Source: Actinomycetota bacterium
GTDB lineage: Bacteria; Actinomycetota; UBA4738
Assembly: GCA_013816105.1 (NCBI GenBank)
Contig: JACDEY010000105.1
Span: 1-5,088 of the forward strand
Direction of reading: 5' to 3'
DNA: 5,088 nt
A model generated the notes under the pieces. That model searched no databases and was not told the DNA's origin. It was given only the letters and a program-made list of their open reading frames with translations. Position numbers and translations under genes: made by a program. Every line of letters starts with the position of its first letter. Position 1 is the first letter of the stretch. This document shows, one piece after another, positions 1 through 5,088 of the stretch.

Positions 1-1
1 C

Positions 2-187
2 TCGGTCCTGCAGCCCAGCATGGACTTCCTGCAGGAGCACCTCGTGGACTTTCGCCCGAGCCCGGGACCACCGACCAACGGGTCGCGAGGGACCACCCCA
101 CTCCTGTTGATGGGCGGTGCCGTACTCGCCCTCGGGGTGGTCGTGCTCGCGGTGGTGGTGACCCGCCGCCGCCACGGCGCCCGCTAG
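2..187 (+). CDS. C-terminal end of a membrane-anchored protein (partial, 5' end outside window)
   Basis: An open plus-strand frame runs from the window edge to a TAG at 185-187 and gives 61 residues. The first 30 or so are polar and Pro/Gly/Ser-rich (PSPGPPTNGS), like an exposed linker. Fragment residues about 33-53 form one strongly hydrophobic stretch (LLLMGGAVLALGVVVLAVVV), followed directly by TRRRHGAR. A single C-terminal helix with an Arg-rich tail predicts an extracytoplasmic domain anchored with the tail inside. The same layout (spacer, helix, basic cluster) is seen in sorting signals such as PEP-CTERM, but no PEP or LPXTG motif is visible. The codon pattern and the abrupt change from polar to hydrophobic make a chance frame unlikely. 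The gene converges on the minus-strand operon with a 39-bp gap. The function of the missing N-terminal part cannot be told. Confidence 0.7.
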   Translation, partial: SVLQPSMDFLQEHLVDFRPSPGPPTNGSRGTTPLLLMGGAVLALGVVVLAVVVTRRRHGAR

Positions 188-200
188 GAGGAACGCGGGC

Positions 201-222
201 GGCCCCGGCTTCCGCCGCGGCC
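201..222. terminator. GC-rich hairpin between convergent genes, possible bidirectional terminator
   Basis: Positions 201-209 pair with 214-222 around a TTCC loop at 210-213. Eight of nine pairs are G-C and there is one C/C mismatch (205/218). The hairpin fills much of the gap between the plus-strand stop at 187 and the minus-strand stop at 227-229, where a shared terminator is expected. There is no T-run on either side, so it is not a textbook intrinsic terminator. It could also be an mRNA 3'-end stabiliser or chance pairing in GC-rich DNA. Confidence 0.4.
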
Positions 223-226
223 CGTC

Positions 227-1087
227 TCAGCCTGGCTCGGCCGCGGTCACCGGAGGACGTTCGACCGAAGCCTGCCGTCCGGACGGGCTCGCGAACCGCG
301 CCCCCATCCATTCGACGACCGACTCGATGACGCGCCGTTGGATATCGAGGGACTCGAAGCCTTTCAGATGCTGGCCGGCGAGCACGCGTAGCTCGTAACG
401 GCTCCGCTCGGCGGCCGGAAGGCGTGCGGCGAGCCCGTTCAGCTCACGCTCGACCTGCTCGTTGAACGTGAAGTCCTGCTCGCTGTAGAGGAAAAGCAGA
501 TGGCTGTGGGACAGCGCCCGCAGGACCGGCCGGCGGACGTCCGAGGTCGTCTTCTTCCTGCCCGCGAACCGCTGAACCAACATCCTGCGCAGATATGCGT
601 TCGACCGGATCCAGGAGATCACCCCAAGTCGGCCGGCCTTCTCGAGCGCCTTGCTCATGTTGCTCGGGCCCAGGATGGGCGACCGGATGCAGATGGCGCC
701 GATGCACTCGGGGACCTCCGCGGCGACGGCGAGCGCCACCCGGCTTCCCATGCAGTTGCCGGCCACGGCCACGCGATCCACTCCCAGCCCGCGCCGGGCG
801 AAGCTCAGCACGGCCAGCGCCTGGTCGACCGGCATCTCGCTCATGCGCCACTGCCGGAGGCTTCCGGTGCTGTCCCCCGTGCCCCGGTAGTCCATTCGGA
901 CCGACGCCAGGGCGTGCTCGTCCGCGAGCCGCCGTGCGGTGCGGGTCCAGACCTTGAACCGATGGCTGCGCGCCGCGCTTCCCCCCGTTAGCAGCAGCAC
1001 CAGCCCTCGAGGTTCCTCGTCGGGGACGGTGATGACGGCCGCGATGTGATCGGTGCCGTGGGGGACGAAGACCGGATAGTTCCTCAT
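227..1087 (-). CDS. Alpha/beta hydrolase with Cys nucleophile, exosortase-associated hydrolase 1-like
   Basis: A 286-residue cytoplasmic-looking protein with no signal peptide. Visible alpha/beta-hydrolase landmarks in order: oxyanion-loop region LLLTGGSAAR (31-40), strand and turn RMDYRGTGDS (65-73), nucleophile elbow GNCMGS (110-115) with Cys112 in the usual Ser position, acid candidate Asp205 in YSEQDFTF, and base candidate His240 in GQHLKGFES. This gives a plausible Cys/Asp/His triad, as in dienelactone-hydrolase-type enzymes. The N-terminal half, with its 'GLVLLLTGG...SHR' and 'MDYRGTGDS' segments, resembles the hydrolase 1 proteins that accompany exosortase A systems, which also carry Cys in the elbow; that comparison is from memory. 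The likely job is thioester or ester hydrolysis or acyl transfer. The substrate is unknown. ATG at 1087 was chosen over an in-frame ATG at 1138 because it overlaps the upstream stop as ATGA and has GGGAGG seven bases before it (1095-1100). It is the last gene of the operon. Confidence 0.85.
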   Translation of the reverse strand: MRNYPVFVPHGTDHIAAVITVPDEEPRGLVLLLTGGSAARSHRFKVWTRTARRLADEHALASVRMDYRGTGDSTGSLRQWRMSEMPVDQALAVLSFARRGLGVDRVAVAGNCMGSRVALAVAAEVPECIGAICIRSPILGPSNMSKALEKAGRLGVISWIRSNAYLRRMLVQRFAGRKKTTSDVRRPVLRALSHSHLLFLYSEQDFTFNEQVERELNGLAARLPAAERSRYELRVLAGQHLKGFESLDIQRRVIESVVEWMGARFASPSGRQASVERPPVTAAEPG

Positions 1088-2061
1088 GCGGGAGCCTCCC
1101 GCGTGGGGTCGCCCGGAACGATCCGACGCCCGATCCATGCCGCCACCTTCGAGGTCACCTCCTGGTAGAGCCCGAACTGGATGTCGGTCTTCTTGTTGCC
1201 CGCCTCGTTCCTATGGTGGTGCTGCCCGAAGTTGGACGCCAGCCGGTCCTGCACGACATCCTGCTCGACGTCCCCTCCCATCTGGCGAAGCACGTCCGTG
1301 AGGGCCTGCAGCCCGGGAGCGAACCTATCGGTCCGGGAGACGCCGAGCACGAACGAGGAGCCGTGGAAGCGGCGCATTCGCTCGAGGAGGTTCACCCCGG
1401 AGATCTCCTCGTAGGCCTGGGCGCTCAGCTTGAATCCGCGGATGTCCGCCCAGCCCCGCGAGGCGATGGCATCTCGGAGCTTTTCCATGCCCGGACTTCC
1501 GCCATTGTCCGAGGTGCCGACGAGATCGAAGAAGACCTGTGTTCGCAGGAAGTCGCGCATGTATTGAGCGCCCCGGATCACGGGCTCCACGAGAGCCATG
1601 AACGGGAGGTCCCCGTCGTCGGCGACGAGCCCCGCGACGAGCCCACCGAACCTCGCACCGAGGACTCCGACCTGCTCCACGCCCTCGACCCCGGCCATGA
1701 GGGCCACGGCGTCTCGTGCGTCCGCCACATGGGATGACAGGTCGGCATGACGCATTCCGAGCTCGCTGTCCCCGTATCCCTGCCCGTGGTAGCGCAGGAC
1801 CGGAAAACCGGCCGCGGAGATGGCTCGCGCAAGGCCCACCTCCATCCGCCCCAGGTGGATCTGTTCCATGGCGAAGGAGGGACAGATGACCCACCCGAGC
1901 GGTTGCGCCATCCCGAGCGGTTGCGCCATCCCCAGCGGTCGCGACACCACCCCCACGGTCGTACCGGATCCGAGTCGCGGCTGCACGAACGTCTCGGAGA
2001 TCCCCAGGGCCTCGTCCCGGTGCCGACTGTGCCGCTCCAGCATTGCCTCGTCGATGGCCAT
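1084..2061 (-). CDS. Alpha/beta-hydrolase-fold protein with degenerate nucleophile elbow, hydrolase 2-like
   Basis: A 325-residue protein with no signal peptide or membrane helix. The fold is indicated by WVICPSFAMEQ (57-67) at the first core strand, LRYHGQGYGDSE (89-100) matching the usual 'D-x-R-G-x-G-x-S' turn, and VGVLGARFGGLVAG (131-144), where the elbow G-x-S-x-G reads G-A-R-F-G, with Arg137 in place of Ser. Asp245 (VSRTDRFAPG) sits where the acid would be. The only C-terminal His candidates are the run His281-283. This degenerate elbow resembles, from memory, the hydrolase 2 partner in exosortase A loci (GLRLGA-type elbow). The protein may therefore be a non-classical enzyme or a partner of the downstream hydrolase. 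An in-frame tandem duplication lies at residues 45-56. ATG at 2061 follows the ligase stop by 19 bases. A GAGGAG overlaps that stop but is about 15 bases from the ATG, so initiation may rely on coupling. The stop overlaps the next start as ATGA. Confidence 0.8.
   Translation of the reverse strand: MAIDEAMLERHSRHRDEALGISETFVQPRLGSGTTVGVVSRPLGMAQPLGMAQPLGWVICPSFAMEQIHLGRMEVGLARAISAAGFPVLRYHGQGYGDSELGMRHADLSSHVADARDAVALMAGVEGVEQVGVLGARFGGLVAGLVADDGDLPFMALVEPVIRGAQYMRDFLRTQVFFDLVGTSDNGGSPGMEKLRDAIASRGWADIRGFKLSAQAYEEISGVNLLERMRRFHGSSFVLGVSRTDRFAPGLQALTDVLRQMGGDVEQDVVQDRLASNFGQHHHRNEAGNKKTDIQFGLYQEVTSKVAAWIGRRIVPGDPTREAPA
1088..1102 (-). promoter_or_regulatory. Perfect 15-nt inverted repeat holding the Shine-Dalgarno at the hydrolase/hydrolase junction
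   Basis: Seven-base arms (1088-1094 and 1096-1102) surround one central base, so the mRNA can form a 5-bp all-GC stem with a 5-nt loop. The structure abuts the ATG at 1087 and contains the GGGAGG ribosome binding site. It lies within the last codons of the upstream gene, so a ribosome finishing that gene would melt it. This is the expected design for translational coupling; function is inferred. Confidence 0.45.
1894..1947 (-). repeat. 18-bp tandem duplication (two perfect units plus one degenerate unit)
   Basis: Units 1894-1911 and 1912-1929 are identical over 18 bases. A third in-phase unit, 1930-1947, matches at 14 of 18. In the protein they read MAQPLG, MAQPLG and (the degenerate one) VSRPLG at residues 51-56, 45-50 and 39-44. 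The period is a multiple of three, so the reading frame is kept. Two perfect copies next to a diverged one suggest a recent slippage duplication of an older repeat. Confidence 0.95.
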
Positions 2062-2080
2062 CTCTCGCCGTTCCCGCTCC

Positions 2081-3667
2081 TCAGGCCACGCCCGCCCGAT
2101 CCGGCGAGGACTCTCGAAGGAGCTGCTGTCGATCGATCTTCCCAGTGGACGTTCTGGGCAACTGCTGCATTATATGGACCCGGCTCGGCACCATGTAGCG
2201 CGGAAGCCGCCGGGCCACATGGCGCTTCACGTCGTTGACGGAGAGTGTCTGCCCCTCTCGGGGCTGAACCCAGGCCACGATCGCCCGCCCCCACTCGTCG
2301 TGGGGGACCGCCACGGCGACCGCCTGGTCCACGGCCGGGTGAGCGTTCATCGTGGCTTCGACCTCTCCGAGCTCTATCCGGTAGCCCCGACTCTTGATCT
2401 GATGGTCCCGCCGGCCGAGGAAGTCGTACTCGCCGTCCTCCCGGAGCCGCACGAGATCCCCCGTGCGGTACACGAGCTCCCCGAGCTCGGGGGCGAGGGG
2501 GTTGGGGACCAGGACCTCCGCCGTACGCTCTTTGCGGCCCCAGTAGCCCCTCATCACCGTCGGTCCGCGGACGTGGAGCTCGCCCTCCTCGCCGACGCCG
2601 GCCGGCGTGCCGTCCTCCTTCAGCGCGAAGACCTCGGAGTTCTCGCAGGCCCGCCCTATGGGGATCGTCCGGTCGTCCTTCGGCAGGTGACGCACCCGGT
2701 GATAGGTCACGACGTTGGTCTCCGTCGGGCCGTAGATGTTCCACAGGGCGGCGCGCGGAACCATGCGTCGCAGCTCCCGAAGGTGCTTCGTCGGATACAC
2801 CTCTCCGGCGAACACGACGGCGCGGAGCGTCGGAAAGGCGTCGCGTTCCCGGACCATGCGGCTGAGGAGGATGAGCGCGGAGGGCACCGAGTACCAGACG
2901 GTGATGCCCTCCTCGCGGATCGTCCGGGCGAGCGCCGTGCCGAAGTAGGCGTCCTCATCGGGTATGGGAACGAGGGTCGCTCCTCCCATGGCGGCCAGAT
3001 AGAGATCGAACACCGAGAGGTCGAAGTGCAGCGGGGCGTGGTTGGAGAGCCGGTCCTCGCTGCCGATCCCGATCCGAGAGGCCGACCACTCGACGAAAGC
3101 CAGCGCGTTGCGATGCGTGAGCATCACGCCCTTCGGCGTCCCGGTGGATCCCGAGGTGTACAGGATGTAGGCGAGATCCGCCTCGATGGCGGGCACCATC
3201 GGGTCCTTCGCCGAGGGGTCCGCCGTCGCCTTCGCGTACGGGACGGAGGGCGCCGTCAGCTCGGCGCGAGAGTCGTCGTCGACCAGCACGAAGAGGCGGG
3301 GAACATGGCTCTCGAGGGCACCGAGCATCGCGGCGGCCCGGGCGGGCGTGGTGATCACGGCGGCGACCGCGCAGTCGCGGGCGACCAGGGCCAGCCGATG
3401 GACCGGAGCCGCCGGATCGAGCGGAACGTACGCGGCGCCGGCACGAAGCGCCCCGTAGACCGAGGGCAGCAGCTCCACGCGCTTCGGGAGGTGGATGCCC
3501 ACGCGATCGCCCCGCCGGATACCACCGTCGATCAGCGTGCGGGCGATCCCGTTCGCCGCGGCCTCGAGCTCCCCATAGGAAAGGGTTGCTCCGCCGCAGC
3601 GAACGGCCTCCTTGGCGGGGTCCCGGTCCGCGGCCGCCGAGAGCAGCTGGTGGAGCAGGTACGTCAT
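2081..3667 (-). CDS. Stand-alone AMP-forming adenylation enzyme (amino-acid-activating ligase type)
   Basis: A 528-residue member of the ANL superfamily. It should use ATP to form an acyl- or aminoacyl-adenylate and pass the acyl group to a thiol carrier. All core motifs are intact: A3 YTSGSTGTPKGV (170-181), A4 HFDLSVFD (214-221), A5 YGPTE (312-316), A7 YRTGDL (400-405), A8 GRRDHQIKSRGYR (418-430) with IELGEVE after it, and A10 PRTSTGKID (504-512) with catalytic Lys510. Asp216 in FDLS matches the Asp that binds the substrate amino group in NRPS and DltA-type enzymes, which favours an amino acid over a fatty acid. Only 18 residues follow the A10 lysine, so no carrier or condensation domain is fused. 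ATG at 3667 overlaps the glycosyltransferase stop as ATGA and starts right at the conserved N-terminus. An ATG at 3751 would add 28 unrelated residues. Alternatives are a DltA-like ligase or the acyl-CoA ligase of exosortase A loci; the A4 motif favours the amino-acid class. Its thiol acceptor is not in the window. Confidence 0.92.
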   Translation of the reverse strand: MTYLLHQLLSAAADRDPAKEAVRCGGATLSYGELEAAANGIARTLIDGGIRRGDRVGIHLPKRVELLPSVYGALRAGAAYVPLDPAAPVHRLALVARDCAVAAVITTPARAAAMLGALESHVPRLFVLVDDDSRAELTAPSVPYAKATADPSAKDPMVPAIEADLAYILYTSGSTGTPKGVMLTHRNALAFVEWSASRIGIGSEDRLSNHAPLHFDLSVFDLYLAAMGGATLVPIPDEDAYFGTALARTIREEGITVWYSVPSALILLSRMVRERDAFPTLRAVVFAGEVYPTKHLRELRRMVPRAALWNIYGPTETNVVTYHRVRHLPKDDRTIPIGRACENSEVFALKEDGTPAGVGEEGELHVRGPTVMRGYWGRKERTAEVLVPNPLAPELGELVYRTGDLVRLREDGEYDFLGRRDHQIKSRGYRIELGEVEATMNAHPAVDQAVAVAVPHDEWGRAIVAWVQPREGQTLSVNDVKRHVARRLPRYMVPSRVHIMQQLPRTSTGKIDRQQLLRESSPDRAGVA

Positions 3668-4935
3668 GCGACGGATTCCGTCGGGCTTTCCACGAGTCCG
3701 GCTTCCTCCAGGATCCCTGTGAGCTCCCCGACCCGGGCGGAGAGCGTCCATCGGTTCTCCGCGAGGGCGGGCGAGCGGTCACCCGCAGAGGAGCGGGTGG
3801 CCGATGCCACCTCCTTTGCGAGGCGGCGCGCGGTCTCGGAGATCGTCGTCACCGGAACGCCTCGGCCCCCCAGGACCGGCGGGCCGCCCCGGTCGATGCA
3901 CACGACGGGAAGGCCGCACGCCCCGGCCTCCACGACCACCCACCCGGCCTCGTCGTGGAGGCTGGGAAACAGCATCACGTCGGCCTCCTCCCGCATGAAG
4001 CGCAGCAGCTCCTCCCGGGGAACGAACCCCATGAAGGTCACGCGGTCGGCCACCCCCAAGCGGTCCGCCAGGCGGCGGAGGCGCTTCCCGTCCGGCCCCT
4101 TTCCACAGACGAAGAGCCGCCAGCCGGGTAGTTGCTGAAGGGCGCGCAGGGCCAGGAACATGCCCTTCCACGCGACCAGGCGGCCCGCGTACAGAGCCAC
4201 GCCCGCGCCCCGCTCCGGCGAGGTGACTCCGTCCTTGCCGGTGGCCGCATCCTCGCCGGCCCGGGGCCCCGCAACTCCAGCGGCCACCAGCGCGGCGAAG
4301 CGCTCGTCGAGGATCGGGTTTGGGCAGACCACGGCTCTCTCCCGGTGCCTGCGAGGAAGCCATGCGCGAGTCTCCGGGTTCTGAACGAGGATGACCCGAG
4401 CACGCGACCAGGCGGTACGCGCCAGTGGGTTCGCGTAGCGCCCGATCGTTCGGCCCGCGGAGCGCATCGCCTCGTAGCCGGCGCCGCGCAGGCCGTGCCC
4501 GGCGATCACGCGCCAGGGGTTCCGCACCCCGCCGCCCACCGGGCCATAAACGAACGGCGGCCCGGCGCTGCCGGCGAGCGAACCGAGCCAGGCGTTCGCG
4601 AACGTGAGGTGCCACGCCAGATCGAACCCGATCTTCTCGTGTAGCCGGCGCGCCTCGCGGGCGGCCACCGGCTGCCAGAGCAGGTAGTCGATGCTGCTCC
4701 GGCCCTTTCCGCGCCGCCAGGCCTTCGGCCAGCCGCGAACCTCCGCGTACACGAAGTGGAGCCGATCGCGTTCGGCCAGCCCGGGCAACGCCGCTTCGAT
4801 CGCCTCCCTGTTCCGAGGGCGGGTGATCACCCAGGTCTCCCCGAGGCTCGCGACCAGCCTGGCCCAGAGCCATCCCGCGCCCGCCTCCGATCCACGGAGG
4901 GGACTGCATGCGGGCGCGAAGGCGACGATCTTCAC
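3664..4935 (-). CDS. GT4-type (GT-B fold) glycosyltransferase
   Basis: A 423-residue cytoplasmic glycosyltransferase with no membrane segment. It is expected to transfer a sugar from a nucleotide-sugar donor to a glycan or lipid-linked acceptor. The N-terminal acceptor domain starts MKIVAFAPACSPLRGSEAGAG, with the Gly-rich loop at 14-21, and continues with HLTFANAWLGSL (109-120) and VYGPVGGG (129-136), a segment typical of a GT4 subgroup. The C-terminal donor domain begins at ALYAGRLVAWKG (247-258), with Arg252 and Lys257 as phosphate-binding candidates. It continues with FVCGKGPDGKRL (275-286) and FPSLHDEAGWVVVEAGACGLP (323-343). In the E-x7-E donor motif the first acid is Asp328 and the second Glu336. 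A Gly/Ala-rich linker at about 218-246 joins the domains. The GTG start at 4935 has GAGGT five bases before it. The gene lies 16 bases after the partial upstream gene and overlaps the ligase by ATGA. The sugar and acceptor cannot be told. Confidence 0.93.
   Translation of the reverse strand: MKIVAFAPACSPLRGSEAGAGWLWARLVASLGETWVITRPRNREAIEAALPGLAERDRLHFVYAEVRGWPKAWRRGKGRSSIDYLLWQPVAAREARRLHEKIGFDLAWHLTFANAWLGSLAGSAGPPFVYGPVGGGVRNPWRVIAGHGLRGAGYEAMRSAGRTIGRYANPLARTAWSRARVILVQNPETRAWLPRRHRERAVVCPNPILDERFAALVAAGVAGPRAGEDAATGKDGVTSPERGAGVALYAGRLVAWKGMFLALRALQQLPGWRLFVCGKGPDGKRLRRLADRLGVADRVTFMGFVPREELLRFMREEADVMLFPSLHDEAGWVVVEAGACGLPVVCIDRGGPPVLGGRGVPVTTISETARRLAKEVASATRSSAGDRSPALAENRWTLSARVGELTGILEEAGLVESPTESVA
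3669..3683 (-). promoter_or_regulatory. Perfect 15-nt inverted repeat just upstream of the ligase start codon
   Basis: Arms 3669-3675 and 3677-3683 are exact reverse complements around one central base. In mRNA this can form a 6-bp stem with a 3-nt loop, ending one base before the ATG at 3667. The hairpin covers the region where a Shine-Dalgarno would lie, and only a weak GGA is present inside it. It is within the last codons of the glycosyltransferase gene, so translation of that gene would open it. A coupling role is inferred. Confidence 0.45.
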
Positions 4936-4940
4936 CGGTG

Positions 4941-4945
4941 ACCTC
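4941..4945 (-). promoter_or_regulatory. Ribosome binding site fixing the GTG start of the glycosyltransferase
   Basis: GAGGT on the minus strand lies five bases before the GTG at 4935-4933. The next in-frame Met codon is at residue 157, inside conserved sequence, so this site decides the start. The GTG itself lies in a 10-nt perfect palindrome (4932-4941). Confidence 0.65.
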
Positions 4946-4951
4946 GGGGGC

Positions 4952-5088
4952 TCAACTCGAGAAGACCTGCTCGGCGACCTCCGCGGTCGGCGTCGGCGAG
5001 CGTCCGTAGATCCGATCCAGCTCGAACAACTCGAGGATCTTCACGGCCCGGGTCACCTGGTTGGTCGAGAGGTGCTTCGTCCATGCAC
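4952..5088 (-). CDS. C-terminal end of an unrecognised protein (partial, 5' end outside window)
   Basis: One minus-strand frame is open from the window edge to a TGA at 4952-4954 and gives 44 residues. It begins AWTKHLSTNQVTRA and continues with VKILELFELDRIYGRSP and TPTAEVAEQVFSS. Composition is that of a soluble helical C-terminus, with Leu/Val/Ile spaced as in amphipathic helices. Of the other two frames, one stops after 11 codons. The second stays open past this stop but gives a Gly/Arg/Asp-rich translation. The stop lies 16 bases before the glycosyltransferase start, in the same direction, so it is probably in the same operon. I do not recognise the family from this fragment. Another surface-glycan gene would fit the context, but this is only a guess. 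Confidence 0.65.
   Translation of the reverse strand, partial: AWTKHLSTNQVTRAVKILELFELDRIYGRSPTPTAEVAEQVFSS

Noticed and set aside
1088..1138. Upstream ATG at 1138 as the start of the Cys hydrolase
   Set aside because: The added 17 residues look like out-of-frame coding sequence of the upstream gene. The ATG at 1087 has a good ribosome binding site and the ATGA overlap.
1894..1947. The short repeats as a CRISPR array or a site-specific recombination site
   Set aside because: The units are directly adjacent with no spacers, are 18 bases long, and continue the reading frame of a coding sequence.
1578..2744. A 388-codon minus-strand frame across the ligase/hydrolase junction
   Set aside because: It is a shifted frame of two genes with clear motifs in the correct frames, and its product is Arg/Gly/Pro-rich low-complexity sequence.
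3668..3751. Upstream ATG at 3751 as the start of the ligase
   Set aside because: It would add 28 residues of Arg/Gly-rich sequence with no family resemblance and overlap the glycosyltransferase by 88 bases. The ATG at 3667 begins at the conserved N-terminus and forms an ATGA overlap.
1820..4138. A 772-codon open frame on the plus strand, antisense to three genes
   Set aside because: It is antisense to well-conserved domains of the hydrolase, ligase and glycosyltransferase. Its translation is rich in Arg, Gly, Pro and His with no recognisable domain, and it spans gene junctions. Long antisense frames are common in GC-rich coding DNA.
3664..4935. Asp328 in place of Glu in the E-x7-E motif as a sign of an inactive glycosyltransferase
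   Set aside because: An Asp at the first position (HD-x-x-G-W-V pattern) occurs in GT4 enzymes, and the Arg/Lys donor residues and second Glu are intact, so activity is likely.

Overview
The window is high-GC, almost gap-free bacterial DNA. It carries one leftward operon on the minus strand and the 3' end of a convergent gene on the plus strand. The longest gap between genes is 39 bases. No tRNA, rRNA, CRISPR array or insertion sequence was seen. GC-rich coding DNA, ATG and GTG starts, purine-rich ribosome binding sites and ATGA stop/start overlaps fit a high-GC bacterium. The sequence alone does not identify the phylum.

Layout in transcription order, right to left on the minus strand: (1) the 3' end of an unrecognised gene (4952-5088, stop codon visible); (2) a GT-B fold, GT4-type glycosyltransferase with a GTG start (3664-4935); (3) a stand-alone ANL-superfamily adenylating enzyme that looks like an amino-acid-activating ligase (2081-3667); (4) an alpha/beta-hydrolase-fold protein with Arg at the usual nucleophile position and a perfect 18-bp tandem duplication near its N-terminus (1084-2061); (5) a second alpha/beta hydrolase with a Cys nucleophile and a plausible Cys/Asp/His triad (227-1087). 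On the plus strand, positions 2-187 encode the last 61 residues of a protein ending in a transmembrane helix and a basic tail. A GC-rich hairpin lies between the two convergent units.

The genes are tightly coupled. Glycosyltransferase/ligase and hydrolase/hydrolase each overlap by ATGA, and the other gaps are 16 and 19 bases. At both ATGA junctions a perfect 15-nt inverted repeat (7-bp arms, 1-nt centre) lies right against the downstream start codon, which suggests hairpins that enforce translational coupling.

Functionally, the set resembles the ligase plus paired hydrolase 1/hydrolase 2 genes known from exosortase A (PEP-CTERM) and exopolysaccharide loci. It has a glycosyltransferase beside it but no exosortase, carrier protein or decarboxylase in view. 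The most economical reading is a cell-surface glycan or glycoconjugate locus in which an activated amino acid or acyl group is made by the ligase and handled by the two hydrolase-fold proteins. That pathway is an inference.
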